From Altererythrobacter sp. TH136 (GTDB lineage: Bacteria > Pseudomonadota > Alphaproteobacteria > Sphingomonadales > Sphingomonadaceae), in the NCBI RefSeq assembly GCF_007065885.1, contig NZ_CP041409.1, positions 992,001 through 1,056,000 on the forward strand: DNA of 64,000 nt, given 5' to 3'. Made by a program: the position numbers and the translations under genes. Below, piece after piece: positions 41,757 through 50,551 of the stretch. The notes beneath the pieces are model-generated. The model saw nothing but the letters and a program-made list of their open reading frames with translations. It was not told where the DNA came from and ran no database searches. How positions within the stretch are numbered: position 1 is the first letter of the stretch; each line of letters begins with the position of its first letter.

Positions 41757-42137
41757 TCAGGCGGCCTGGTCGATCGCCCCGTCATACGCCGCCCGGTTCG
41801 CGTGGATCTGTGGCAGGTGCGCGAATGTCCAGTCCGCCAGCGCCATCACCGGCACGGCAAGCGATCGGCCGAGCGCAGTCAGGCGATATTCCACCGATGG
41901 CGGCACCGTCGGGTGGACGATGCGTTCGACCATCCCGTCGCGCTCCAGCGTGCGCAGGGTGCGAGTCAGCATCTGCTGGCTGATCCCGCCGACTTCGCGC
42001 TTCAGTTCGTTGAAGCGGCAGGCTTTGCCCTCCAGCGACTTGACGATCAGCACGGTCCACTTGTCGCCCACGCGGCTCAACAGTTCGCTGACCGCGCGGC
42101 AGTCCGGGTTGGCGTGGGGATGCGGAGAGGTAGTCAT
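41757..42137 (-). CDS. HxlR-family transcriptional regulator
   Basis: A 126-residue winged-helix regulator. HxlR features: an early cysteine (NPDCRAVSELLSRVGDKWTVLIVKSL), the recognition-helix region GGISQQMLTRTLRTLERDGMVER and the wing HPTVPPSVEYRLTALGRSL. Members sense redox or aldehyde signals through that cysteine and commonly repress a divergent reductase gene, as here with the azoreductase. ATG at 42135-42137; the shared promoter region holds three TGGTCA copies. Confidence 0.94.
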   Translation of the reverse strand: MTTSPHPHANPDCRAVSELLSRVGDKWTVLIVKSLEGKACRFNELKREVGGISQQMLTRTLRTLERDGMVERIVHPTVPPSVEYRLTALGRSLAVPVMALADWTFAHLPQIHANRAAYDGAIDQAA

Positions 42138-42143
42138 ATCGGT

Positions 42144-42208
42144 GTGACCTGGTCAGCAATATTTGCGTTCTTGCGGCTCTGATGTGGTCACTTATGTGGT
42201 GCTGGTCA
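42144..42208. promoter_or_regulatory. Candidate HxlR operator region (three TGGTCA sites)
   Basis: GTGACC-T-GGTCAG (42144-42156) is a palindrome with one mismatch. TGGTCA recurs at 42185-42190 and 42203-42208 in the same orientation, the last two 18 bases apart. All lie between the divergent hxlR and azoreductase starts, where a repressor would act. Confidence 0.4.
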
Positions 42209-42233
42209 ACATTCCAGACCGGAGTTTCTGCAA

Positions 42234-42809
42234 ATGACCATCCTGCATCTCGACAGCGCCATCACCGGCGAGGCGAGCGCCAGCCGCGAACTGACTGCCG
42301 CCATCGCCCGCGAACTGACCGCCGCTGATCCGCAAGCGCGTGTCGTCTACCGCGACCTGGCCGCCGCGCCGATCGAGCACCTGACCCTGCCCGCGTTCGC
42401 CAGCGAGGAATCGCAGTCCGCAGTGGCGGAGTTCAAGGCGGCCGACACGGTGGTGATCGGCGCGCCGATGTACAACTTCGGCGTGCCCAGCCAGCTCAAG
42501 GCATGGATCGACCGGATTGCCATCGCCGGCGAAACCTTCCGCTATACCGAAACCGGCGCGGCCGAAGGACTGTCGGGCGACAAGCGGGTGATCGTCGCGG
42601 TGGCGCGCGGCGGGCTTTATGGTGAAGGCAGCGGCCAGGCCGCCTTCGAGCATGTCGAAAGCTATCTGCGCGCGGTGTTCGCGTTCATCGGCGTGACCGA
42701 CCTGACCTTCGTCGTGGCCGAGGGGCTCAAGGTCAGCGAGACGGCGCAGGCCGAGGCGATCGCCGGCGCGCATCACGACATTCGCCGGCTCGCACCGCTG
42801 GCTGCGTAA
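42234..42809 (+). CDS. azoR: FMN-dependent NADH:quinone oxidoreductase / azoreductase (AzoR family)
   Basis: A 191-residue flavodoxin-fold enzyme that reduces quinones and azo bonds with NADH. It begins TILHLDSAITGEASASRELTAAI, which forms the FMN phosphate loop. GAPMYNFGVPSQLKAWIDRI is the most typical AzoR stretch, followed by VARGGLYGEGSG. It is divergent from hxlR, a standard inducible pair for electrophile and quinone stress. Confidence 0.93.
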   Translation: MTILHLDSAITGEASASRELTAAIARELTAADPQARVVYRDLAAAPIEHLTLPAFASEESQSAVAEFKAADTVVIGAPMYNFGVPSQLKAWIDRIAIAGETFRYTETGAAEGLSGDKRVIVAVARGGLYGEGSGQAAFEHVESYLRAVFAFIGVTDLTFVVAEGLKVSETAQAEAIAGAHHDIRRLAPLAA

Positions 42810-42933
42810 GGGCGCGGGGTTCCCGCTTTCCTACATCCGCCGGCGCTTGCTAGCGAGGGCTCACCTCAGGCCCCGTCTGCTTTCAGCGCGAGCGGACGGG
42901 CGCAAGAGCGGGAAGATTTTTGGTGCCATGGAC

Positions 42934-42953
42934 AGTGTGACACGTGTGACACT
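42934..42953 (+). repeat. 20-bp repeated element, copy 2 (upstream of the RcnB-like gene)
   Basis: AGTGTGACACGTGTGACACT, identical to copy 1, preceded by GGAC. It is 105 bases ahead of the GTG start of the RcnB-like gene and in the same orientation. Two bases past it GGCCGTAT (42956-42963) has its inverted partner ATACGGCC at 43012-43019. Confidence 0.85.
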
Positions 42954-43058
42954 TTGGCCGTATCGTTCAGTTTCGCGACAGCCAGGATTAACTAGAAAAC
43001 GACTCATCGACATACGGCCGCAGGTGGTGGAGCGGCTTCTTCGATCTGGAGAACGCCC

Positions 43059-44039
43059 GTGAATATCAAGACCCTTCTGCGCACCGGAAGCGCCGCGGCG
43101 ATTGCTGCTGCCCTGTCGTTCGGCGCCCTCCCTACCATCGCCCATGCGCAGGACGAGGACGGTTACAAGAACCGCCGCGCCGAACAGCGCGAAGTCCGTA
43201 CCGAGGCACGCCAGGCGCGCCAGCAGCAGCGGGCCGCCCAAGCTCCGCAGCAGGCTCCGCAGCGGTCGTACCAGGCCCCGCAGCGCCAGGCCGCTCAGGC
43301 GGCACCGGTGGCGCAACAGCGCAGCGGCCGCGACTGGAACCGCGGTGATCGGCGCAGCGACACCGGCACCGCGCGCTCAGGCCGCGAATGGAACCGCAGC
43401 GGCGGCGACTGGCAGGCGCAGGCTCAAGCCCGTGCCCGTGCCCAGGCGCAGGCACAGGCGCGCGCTCAGGCCCAGACCACGGGCCGCGATCGCTCGGGCT
43501 GGAACGGTCGCACGGGTAGCACGAACAACACCTGGGAGCGCAACCGGACCTACACCGACAACACGCGCAACCAGACCTACCGTGACGGCTATCGCGACGG
43601 GCGCCGGGTCGACAATGTCCGCGACCGGCAACAGACGCAGAACGCGTATCGCAGCGGCTATCGCGACGGTGACCGCAACGACAGCTGGCGCGACGGGCGC
43701 CGGGACGGCAACTACCGCGACAATCACCGGACGTGGAGCCGCGACTGGCGGCGGGATAACCGTTACAACTGGTACAGCTACCGCAACCAGTACCAGGATC
43801 GGTACCGGCTGGGTCGCTATTACTCGCCGTACAACAACTATCGCTACAACCGGCTGAGCATCGGCTTGCGCCTTGGCAGCCTGTTCTACAGTAACCGCTA
43901 CTGGATCAACGATCCCTGGCAGTACCGCCTGCCGGAAGCTTACGGCCCGTATCGCTGGGTGCGCTACTACGACGATGCGCTGCTGGTGAACGTCTATACC
44001 GGTCAGGTTGCTGACGTGATCTACGACTTCTTCTGGTAA
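43059..44039 (+). CDS. RcnB-like exported protein with Arg/Gln/Tyr-rich low-complexity region
   Basis: A 326-residue protein. Signal peptide MNIKTLLRTGSAAAIAAALSF with cleavage after AHA, then about 100 residues rich in Arg, Gln and Ala, including a 21-codon alternating Gln/Ala/Arg run, then repeated YRDGYRDGRR and YRSGYRDGDR units and a Tyr/Asn/Arg-rich stretch. The last 35 residues (YGPYRWVRYYDDALLVNVYTGQVADVIYDFFW, read in two pieces) match the RcnB periplasmic domain. RcnB in E. coli affects nickel and cobalt homeostasis; such a role here is inference. GTG start with GGAGAAC upstream. A clear terminator follows. Confidence 0.85.
   Translation: MNIKTLLRTGSAAAIAAALSFGALPTIAHAQDEDGYKNRRAEQREVRTEARQARQQQRAAQAPQQAPQRSYQAPQRQAAQAAPVAQQRSGRDWNRGDRRSDTGTARSGREWNRSGGDWQAQAQARARAQAQAQARAQAQTTGRDRSGWNGRTGSTNNTWERNRTYTDNTRNQTYRDGYRDGRRVDNVRDRQQTQNAYRSGYRDGDRNDSWRDGRRDGNYRDNHRTWSRDWRRDNRYNWYSYRNQYQDRYRLGRYYSPYNNYRYNRLSIGLRLGSLFYSNRYWINDPWQYRLPEAYGPYRWVRYYDDALLVNVYTGQVADVIYDFFW
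43413..43475 (+). repeat. Codon-level Gln/Ala/Arg alternating repeat inside the RcnB-like gene
   Basis: Twenty-one codons alternating CAG/CAA or CGT/CGC with GCx, encoding QAQAQARARAQAQAQARAQA plus one Gln. Codon choice varies, so this is conserved at the protein level rather than a simple DNA slippage run, though unit number could vary between strains. Confidence 0.85.
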
Positions 44040-44089
44040 CGGACGCGCTCTTCCCGGGTGGGATTGAGTGGCCTGTCCGGGAAAACTGG

Positions 44090-44123
44090 ACCCCCGTCAG
44101 CTTCGGCCGGCGGGGGTTCTTTT
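44090..44123 (+). terminator. Rho-independent terminator of the RcnB-like gene
   Basis: ACCCCCG (44090-44096) pairs with CGGGGGT (44111-44117), with further inner pairing around a TTCG-containing loop, followed directly by TCTTTT (44118-44123). It is the only clear intrinsic terminator in the window. It ends eight bases before the convergent cytochrome b561 stop; the opposite strand also has a T-run, so it may serve both. Confidence 0.85.
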
Positions 44124-44131
44124 CCGCCAAC

Positions 44132-44686
44132 TCAGCCGCGGGGATTGCCGAACGGTAGCATCCGCCACAGCGTGCCGTCCTTGTCCCAGAACGTGTGCTT
44201 CAGCGCGCCCGCCACATGCAGCGCGATCAGCCAGACCATCGCCCCGCCCAGCGTTTCGTGGATCTCGAACAGCGTCTCGCCAGTGTCGGGATTCCGGCCC
44301 AACGGCAGCGCGGGTATCTGCACCAGGCCGAACCAGTCCACCGGCTTGTCGAACGCCGAAGAACCCAGCCAGCCGAGCAGCGGCAATCCCACCAGCAGCA
44401 CGTAGAACGTCACGTGCACGGTCTTGGCAAGGACCCGCTCCCATGCCTTGAGATCGCCCGTTCGCACCACCGAAGGATGCGCCAGCCGCCAGGCGAGCCG
44501 GACCAGCGTCAGCGCCAGGATGGTCATGCCGATCGCCTTGTGCGTCGCCATCAGGCTCGCGCCCGCTTCGCGCGGGCCATCGTGGGCGCTCTCGGCGAGC
44601 CGCCAGTTGACGATCACCGCGATCGCGATGACCCAGTGCAGCAGCATTGCCACCCCGGAATATCGCGCGCCTTGCTCCGCCTGCAT
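44132..44686 (-). CDS. Cytochrome b561 family protein
   Basis: A 184-residue four-helix membrane cytochrome. Haem ligand histidines are in MLLHWVIAIAVI (helix 1), MATHKAIGMTIL (helix 2), KTVHVTFYVLLVG (helix 3) and ALHVAGALKHTF (helix 4). It moves electrons between membrane and periplasmic partners, often quinol to a soluble acceptor. ATG at 44684-44686. Partner not evident locally. Confidence 0.92.
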   Translation of the reverse strand: MQAEQGARYSGVAMLLHWVIAIAVIVNWRLAESAHDGPREAGASLMATHKAIGMTILALTLVRLAWRLAHPSVVRTGDLKAWERVLAKTVHVTFYVLLVGLPLLGWLGSSAFDKPVDWFGLVQIPALPLGRNPDTGETLFEIHETLGGAMVWLIALHVAGALKHTFWDKDGTLWRMLPFGNPRG

Positions 44687-44766
44687 CAGTGCCTCCCCTC
44701 TCTGTCCTGTCGCGCCACACTAGCTCCGGCTTTGCGGGCGGCAAGCCGATTGCTAGGACGCACACC

Positions 44767-45435
44767 ATGCCGACGACCGAACTGATTCCCGACAAGGACG
44801 CCCTGCGGCGAGTGGGCGAAACCGTCCGCGCCCGGCTGGCAGCCGATCCGCGGGTGTACAAAGTGCCCACCGAAAAGGCGGAGATCTTCGCGGTCGGCGA
44901 TTTCATCACTCCGTCCGAATGCCAGCGGCTGATGCGGATGATCGACACCGTCGCGCAGCCGAGCAAGCTGTACGACCAGGATTATTCGACCGGGTTCCGC
45001 ACCTCGTATTCCGGGGACCTCAACGGGCATGACCCGCTGGTCAAGGCGATCGGCCGGCGGATCGACGACCTCCTGGGAATCAACGGCATCTGCGGCGAAT
45101 CCATCCAGGGCCAGCGGTATTATCCGGGGCAGGAATTCAAGCCGCACAACGACTGGTTCTACACCAGCGAGGATTACTGGAAGACCGAGCGGAAGCGCGG
45201 CGGCCAGCGCAGCTGGACTGCGATGGCGTTCCTCAATAACGTGGACAAGGGCGGCGAGACCCACTTCGTGGAGGTCGGCGCCAAGATCGAACCCAAGGCC
45301 GGCGTGCTGATGGTGTGGAACAACGCGCTGGCGGACGGCTCACCCAACGAAAACACGCTGCACGCTGGCACTCCGGTGCTGGAGGGCGTAAAGTACGTCC
45401 TAACCAAGTGGTACCGGACCCGCCGCCACAGCTAG
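44767..45435 (+). CDS. Prolyl 4-hydroxylase-like 2-oxoglutarate/Fe(II) oxygenase
   Basis: A 222-residue double-stranded beta-helix dioxygenase. The iron ligands are His and Asp of FKPHNDW and the His of NTLHAGTPV; the 2-oxoglutarate-binding Lys is in VKYVLTKWYR. RYYPGQEF and THFVEVGAKIEPKAGVL are typical of the bacterial prolyl-4-hydroxylase alpha-subunit group. Substrate unknown; a ribosomal or EF-Tu proline is possible by analogy. ATG at 44767. Its TAG stop interlocks with the DUF1003 stop in CTAG. Confidence 0.92.
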   Translation: MPTTELIPDKDALRRVGETVRARLAADPRVYKVPTEKAEIFAVGDFITPSECQRLMRMIDTVAQPSKLYDQDYSTGFRTSYSGDLNGHDPLVKAIGRRIDDLLGINGICGESIQGQRYYPGQEFKPHNDWFYTSEDYWKTERKRGGQRSWTAMAFLNNVDKGGETHFVEVGAKIEPKAGVLMVWNNALADGSPNENTLHAGTPVLEGVKYVLTKWYRTRRHS

Positions 45436-45986
45436 TCGGTGGTTTTGCGCACCTCCTGCGCCACCTCCTCGATGGAATCCTCCGCCTTTTTCGCCTCGCG
45501 GATCGCCAGGTGGACCATCTTGTCCAGCTTACGTGACAGCCGCACGATCTCAAGCTGGGTGCGCAGGTTCACTTCGTAATCGTGCCGGGCGGTGATCCGG
45601 TCCTTCTTCGACTGCCGGTTCTGGCTCATCATGATTACCGGCGCCTGCATCGCGGCCAGCATCGACAGCATCAGGTTGAGAAAGATGTACGGGAACCGGT
45701 CGAAGACCGGCACGCCGTAAACGTAACCGGCGTTGATCAGGACCCACGCCAGCAACACGCAGGCGAAGAACAGGATGAAGCCCCAGCTTCCGCCGACGCG
45801 CGCCACCCGGTCCGCCAGCCGGTCGCCGAAGGTGGATGCGATCTGCGCCGCTTCATCGGCATCAAGCTGCGAATAAGTTCCTGCGGCCACCCGGCAGATG
45901 ACCGCCTGCTCCTCGTCATCAAGCTCGTGCAGTTCGCGGCCCAGCAGTTCGCGCGCAAGCGTTTCCGGGTCGGCCGCGCCGATCAT
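45432..45986 (-). CDS. DUF1003 family membrane protein
   Basis: A 184-residue protein with two membrane helices (FILFFACVLLAWVLINAGYV and FPYIFLNLMLSMLAAMQAPVIMM) and the DUF1003 signature MSQNRQSKKDRITARHDYEVNLRTQLEI, followed by a charged coiled coil. Function unknown; small ligand or ion transport has been guessed. Its ATG overlaps the lysS stop as ATGA, so translation is coupled to the tRNA synthetase. Confidence 0.92.
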   Translation of the reverse strand: MIGAADPETLARELLGRELHELDDEEQAVICRVAAGTYSQLDADEAAQIASTFGDRLADRVARVGGSWGFILFFACVLLAWVLINAGYVYGVPVFDRFPYIFLNLMLSMLAAMQAPVIMMSQNRQSKKDRITARHDYEVNLRTQLEIVRLSRKLDKMVHLAIREAKKAEDSIEEVAQEVRKTTD

Positions 45987-47596
45987 GCGGGCGAAGTCTG
46001 GACCAGTACCTCCGCGATCAGGCGGCGGGTGTTGTCCACTCCGTATAGCGCGATGAAGCTGCCCATTCTGGGCCCCTGGTCGCTGCCCAGCAGCGTTCGA
46101 TACAGCGCCTGGAACCAGTCCCGCAGCGAGGTGAAGCCGAATTCCTCGCGCTTGCCGATCTCGTACACCATCGTCTGCAGTTCCTCCGCCGAAGCATCGC
46201 TGCCAAGCATGGCAAGCTGCGCGTCCAGTTCCCGCAGCGCGGCCGCCTCGTTCTCGCTCGGCGCCCGGCGATGCAGCCCCGGCGCCACGAGGTCGCGGTT
46301 GTAGGCGAGCGCGGTGGTGACCAGCTTGTCGAGTTCGGGGTGCGCGGCGGGATCGGCATCAGGGACATAGTTCTCCAGATACGACCACACCTGCTCGCGC
46401 GTCGCTCCTGCGCCGAGCACGCCCACGAGGTTGAGCAGCAGCGCATAGGTCACCGGCACCGTGTCGCCCGCTCCCGTCCGCGCGGGATCGGTCGCGCCCA
46501 GCAAGTGCCACACCGGGTTGCCGAGCTGCTTGTCGAGCGGCTGTTCGGCCAGCGCGGCGCGAAACTGCCAGTAATCGTCCACCGCGCGCGGGATCACGCC
46601 GGGGTGCAGGCTCTTGGCGCTCTTGGGATTGGGGAAGATGTACAACCCCAGGCTCTCCTCGGTGCCATAAGTCAGCCATTCGTCGATCGTCAGGCCATTG
46701 CCCTTCGACTTGGAGATCTTCTCCCCATTGGCGTCGAGGAACAGCTCGTAGATTAGTCCTTCGGGCTTCCGGCCGCCGAGCACCTGGGCGATCTTGCCTG
46801 ACTGCACGCCGCTGTCGGTCAGATCCTTGCCGTACATCTCGTAATCGACGCCCAGCGCGACCCAGCGCATCGCCCAGTCGACCTTCCACTGCAGCTTGGC
46901 CCGCCCGCCGAGGATCGACTGCTCGACCGTGCGGCCGGCGTCCTCGAAGCGGATCATGCCGGCATCGGCATCGACCACCTCGATCGGCACTTGCAGCACC
47001 ACGCCGTTGAGCGCGCTGACGGGTAGCACCGGCGAATACGTCCGCCGCCGCTCTTCGCGCAGGGTCGGCAGCATGATGTCCATGATGGCGTCGTAATTTT
47101 GCAGGACATTCTTCAGCTCGGCATCGAACGCGCCCGAATTGTACCGGTCGCTGCCGGCGACGAATTCGTATTCGAACCCGAACCGGTCGAGGAACGCGCG
47201 CAGCATCGCGTTGTTGCGCCCCGCGAAGCTGTCGTTCGTGCCGAAGGGATCGGGGATGCGGCTGAGCGGCAGGCCGAGATGGCGGGTCAGCATCTCCTTG
47301 TTGGGGACGTTATCGGGCACCTTGCGCAGCCCGTCCATGTCGTCGCTAAACGCGATCAGGCGGGTCGGCGCGCCGCCGGTCAGCGCCTCGAACGCGCGGC
47401 GCACCAGCGTGGTGCGAAGCACTTCCTGGAAGGTGCCGATGTGCGGCAGGCCGCTGGGGCCATAGCCCGTTTCGAACACCACCGGCTGGCCATCCGGGCG
47501 GCGCCCCTCGGGATAGCGCTTGAGCAGCTTGCGCGCCTCCTCGAACGGCCAGGCCTTGGATACGCGGGCGGCTTCGGTCAGGGCATCATCGATCAT
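45983..47596 (-). CDS. lysS: Lysyl-tRNA synthetase, class I
   Basis: A 537-residue class I LysRS, the archaeal-type enzyme found in many alphaproteobacteria in place of class II. The Rossmann-fold signatures are GLPHIGT (HIGH) and KISKSKGN (KMSKS); between them are FSDDMDGLRKVP and SDRYNSGAFDAELK. The C-terminal half is helical, as in the family. Sometimes also called lysK. ATG at 47594-47596. The repeated 20-bp element lies 64 bases upstream, reading toward this gene. Confidence 0.97.
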   Translation of the reverse strand: MIDDALTEAARVSKAWPFEEARKLLKRYPEGRRPDGQPVVFETGYGPSGLPHIGTFQEVLRTTLVRRAFEALTGGAPTRLIAFSDDMDGLRKVPDNVPNKEMLTRHLGLPLSRIPDPFGTNDSFAGRNNAMLRAFLDRFGFEYEFVAGSDRYNSGAFDAELKNVLQNYDAIMDIMLPTLREERRRTYSPVLPVSALNGVVLQVPIEVVDADAGMIRFEDAGRTVEQSILGGRAKLQWKVDWAMRWVALGVDYEMYGKDLTDSGVQSGKIAQVLGGRKPEGLIYELFLDANGEKISKSKGNGLTIDEWLTYGTEESLGLYIFPNPKSAKSLHPGVIPRAVDDYWQFRAALAEQPLDKQLGNPVWHLLGATDPARTGAGDTVPVTYALLLNLVGVLGAGATREQVWSYLENYVPDADPAAHPELDKLVTTALAYNRDLVAPGLHRRAPSENEAAALRELDAQLAMLGSDASAEELQTMVYEIGKREEFGFTSLRDWFQALYRTLLGSDQGPRMGSFIALYGVDNTRRLIAEVLVQTSPA

Positions 47597-47641
47597 CGGG
47601 GCTTCATTTAGTGAAACGGCCGCGGACGCAAGGGCAAGCGG

Positions 47642-47678
47642 CCCGCCGCGGCGGGGCTTGTGTCACACGTGTCACACT
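47642..47678 (-). repeat. 20-bp repeated element, copy 3 (upstream of lysS), with adjacent palindrome
   Basis: On the minus strand AGTGTGACACGTGTGACAC (47660-47678), preceded by GGAC as in copy 2; the twentieth base is A instead of T. Four bases further toward lysS lies the perfect 14-bp palindrome CCCGCCGCGGCGGG (47642-47655). Confidence 0.85.
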
Positions 47679-47818
47679 GTCCTCGGCGCAAATATCACAG
47701 TCTGCGCGAACGGCGCCGGATCGCTGGGCATGACGGGTGCGAACAGTTGCATGTTTAGATTCTAGGCGGCCAGTACGGCTGTAGGAAAGCCGTGTTTACT
47801 TTTCGTTCCACGCTCCGC

Positions 47819-50551
47819 ATGGATTGCCAGGTGAGCGCGCTGCTGCCCCTCCCCGCCCTCCACGCGAGCCATGCCGGCATCTGGCTGCGCGACCGCGAAG
47901 TGACCCGCGGGTGCGGCAAGGGCGATGCGGTGATGGCGACGGCCGACACCCCGCTGCTGCTGCTCAACGCGCCGCTGGTCGCGACACGGCTCGGCTATCC
48001 CGACCTGTCGGGCCTGGATCTGCTGGAGCTGTTCGCTTTCGTTCACCCCGCGCGGTTCGCGGTGCCGACGCCCAAGGGGCTGGCGCATGCGCTGGGGCTG
48101 GACGAGCCGGCGGCCGACGACGCGGTGCCGGCGTTCCTGCAGGCTGCCGCGGGCAAGCTGATCGCCACCTGCGAAAGCGCCGACTGGCCCGAGCGCGAGG
48201 GCGCGTGGTCCACTCTCCAGTCGCTGGTCCGGCTGCGCTGGCCGTGGGCCCAGGTACTCGTTCCCCATGTCCGCAAGCCCGAACGCGCCGAGCGCTGGCT
48301 GTTCGCGCGGCTGCCCGAGTGGGAGGAAGCGCCCGAGCGCCCCGCCCCCGGTCACGTGCTGATCGAGGAGGAGGAGGTCGAGGGCCGCCTCGCACGGCTG
48401 ACCGGCGAAGGCGCCGAACATCGCGCCGGCCAACGCCGCTACGCGCGCGAAGCGGGCGCCGTGTTCGCGCCGCGGCCGAAGCGCGGGGTGCCGCATGTGC
48501 TTCTGGCGCAAGCCGGTACGGGCATCGGCAAGACGCTGGGCTATCTCGCACCGGCGCATCTGTGGAGCGAGAAGTCCGGCGGCACGGTGTGGGTCAGCAC
48601 CTACACCAAGAACCTCCAGCGCCAGCTCCGCCGCGAAAGCGGGCGTGCGTGGCCGCAAGCGCGTGCGGACGGCACCCGCCCGGTGGTGGTGCGCAAAGGG
48701 CGTGAGAACTACCTGTGCCTGCTCAATCTGGAAGACGCGCTGCAGGGCGGGTTCGGCGGGCGCGCGGCGATCCTGGCCCAGCTCGTCGCGCGGTGGGCGG
48801 CGTTCAGCCAGGACGGCGACATGATCGGCGGCGACCTGCCCGGCTGGTTGGGCACGCTGTTCCGCAAGCGCGGGATCGCCGCGCTGACCGACCAGCGCGG
48901 CGAATGCGTCTATGCCGGGTGCCCGCATTACCGGAAGTGCTTCATCGAGCACGCCGCGCGCGCCTCCGCGCAGGCCGACCTCGTCATTGCCAACCACGCG
49001 CTGGTGATGGTCAACGCAGCGCGCGGGCGTGATCATGCGCAGCGCCCCACGCGGATCGTGTTCGACGAAGGGCATCACGTGTTCGAGGCGGCGGATTCTA
49101 CCTTTGCCGCCGCGCTGACCGGGGCCGAGGCGATCGAGCTGCGCCGGTGGATCGTCGGTCCGGAAAAGCAGTCGCGCGGACGGCGGCGCGGGCTTGCCGC
49201 GCGGCTGGCCGATGTCGCCAGCTATGATGACGCGGGCGGCGCCGCGATCGAGGCGGCGCTGGAGGCGGCGCAGGCGCTGCCGAGCGAAGGCTGGCTGCAG
49301 CGCCTGGTCGAAGGCGTGCCGGCGGGACCGGTCGAGGCGCTGCTCGGCGCGGTGCGCGCGACGACCTATGCCCGCGACGAAAGCGGCGGGCAGGAAGCGG
49401 GTTACGGCATCGAGACCGAGGCCGCCGGCCTCGATGGGCCGGTGGTGGAGCTGGCCGCGCAAGCCGCCGGTGCCCTCGCCGCGATCCGTTCTCCCCTGAT
49501 GAAGCTGGGGGGCCGGCTGGAGGCGGTGATCGCCGATCCGCCCGACTGGCTGGACGGGCAAGGCCGCGCCCGGATCGAAGGCGCGCGTCATTCGCTGCAA
49601 TGGCGCTGCGACCTGCTCGCCGCGTGGGAAGCGCTGCTGGACCGGCTCGGCGGGCCGGGCGACCCCGAATTCGTCGATTGGCTGGCGGTGGAGCGCAGCG
49701 ATACGCGCGAATTCGACGTCGGGCTGCATCGCCACTGGCTCGACCCGATGAAGCCGTTTGCCCAGGTGGTGCTGGAGCCGGCGCACGGGGTGATGCTGAC
49801 CAGCGCGACGCTGAAGGACGGGCCGGACTGGGACGCGGCGGTCGCGCGCAGCGGGGCACGGCATCTCGACGCCCAGCCGCGGTTGAGCGAGGCGGAGAGC
49901 CCGTTCGATTACGCCAGCAACGCCGAAGTGCTGATCGTCACCGACATCCAGCGCGGCGACGTTCCGGGGCTGGCAGGCGCATACGGCCGCATCATCGAGG
50001 CGTGCGGCGGCGGGGTGCTGGGGCTGTTCACCGCCATCCGCCGCCTGCGCGCGGTACACGGCCGCATCGCCGACCGGCTCGCGCGTTCGGGTTTGCCGCT
50101 CTATTCGCAGCACGTCGATCCGATCGACACCGGCACGCTGGTCGATATTTTCCGCGACGATCCCGCCGCCTCGTTGCTCGGCGCCGATGCCTTGCGCGAC
50201 GGGGTTGATGTTCCCGGGCGGAGTCTCAGGTGCGTCGTCATGGAACAGGTCCCCTGGCCGCGCCCGACCATCCTGCACCGTGCGCGCCGGGCGGCGGGCG
50301 GCGGCAGCGCGTATGACGACCGCATCATCCGCGCGCGGCTGGCGCAGGCGTTCGGGCGGCTGATCCGGTCCAAGGACGACCGCGGCCACTTTGTCGTCCT
50401 GTCGCCTGCGTTCCCCAGCCGCCTGTTGCCGGCCTTCCCCGCCGGCACGCCGGTGATCCGCTGCACGCTCGACGAGGCTTTACAACGCCTCGCATCCGGT
50501 GTTTCGGGCGCGCAAGAGTCGGCCGAAGCGGCCGCTGACGGGATCACTTAA
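47819..50551 (+). CDS. DinG/XPD-type ATP-dependent DNA helicase with Fe-S cysteines
   Basis: A superfamily 2 helicase of 910 residues. Walker A is AQAGTGIGKTLGYL, followed by motif Ia VSTYTKNLQRQLRRE. Four cysteines suited to an iron-sulfur cluster occur in ENYLCLLN and ECVYAGCPHYRKC, then ADLVIANHALVM and the DEAH variant FDEGHHVFEAAD. The C-terminal motifs end with a QAFGRLIRSKDDRGHFVVL stretch. The first 180 residues before Walker A are unassigned. The ATG at 47819 has no strong ribosome site; a GTG nine codons upstream is possible. DinG-type helicases unwind D-loops and R-loops. Confidence 0.9.
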   Translation: MDCQVSALLPLPALHASHAGIWLRDREVTRGCGKGDAVMATADTPLLLLNAPLVATRLGYPDLSGLDLLELFAFVHPARFAVPTPKGLAHALGLDEPAADDAVPAFLQAAAGKLIATCESADWPEREGAWSTLQSLVRLRWPWAQVLVPHVRKPERAERWLFARLPEWEEAPERPAPGHVLIEEEEVEGRLARLTGEGAEHRAGQRRYAREAGAVFAPRPKRGVPHVLLAQAGTGIGKTLGYLAPAHLWSEKSGGTVWVSTYTKNLQRQLRRESGRAWPQARADGTRPVVVRKGRENYLCLLNLEDALQGGFGGRAAILAQLVARWAAFSQDGDMIGGDLPGWLGTLFRKRGIAALTDQRGECVYAGCPHYRKCFIEHAARASAQADLVIANHALVMVNAARGRDHAQRPTRIVFDEGHHVFEAADSTFAAALTGAEAIELRRWIVGPEKQSRGRRRGLAARLADVASYDDAGGAAIEAALEAAQALPSEGWLQRLVEGVPAGPVEALLGAVRATTYARDESGGQEAGYGIETEAAGLDGPVVELAAQAAGALAAIRSPLMKLGGRLEAVIADPPDWLDGQGRARIEGARHSLQWRCDLLAAWEALLDRLGGPGDPEFVDWLAVERSDTREFDVGLHRHWLDPMKPFAQVVLEPAHGVMLTSATLKDGPDWDAAVARSGARHLDAQPRLSEAESPFDYASNAEVLIVTDIQRGDVPGLAGAYGRIIEACGGGVLGLFTAIRRLRAVHGRIADRLARSGLPLYSQHVDPIDTGTLVDIFRDDPAASLLGADALRDGVDVPGRSLRCVVMEQVPWPRPTILHRARRAAGGGSAYDDRIIRARLAQAFGRLIRSKDDRGHFVVLSPAFPSRLLPAFPAGTPVIRCTLDEALQRLASGVSGAQESAEAAADGIT

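Noticed and set aside
43413-43475. CAG/GCx run taken as a possible CRISPR or satellite repeat
   Set aside because: It is in frame inside the RcnB-like gene, has no spacers, and codons vary.
47762-50389. 875-codon minus-strand frame opposite the helicase
   Set aside because: Antisense of a clear DinG-type helicase and without motifs.
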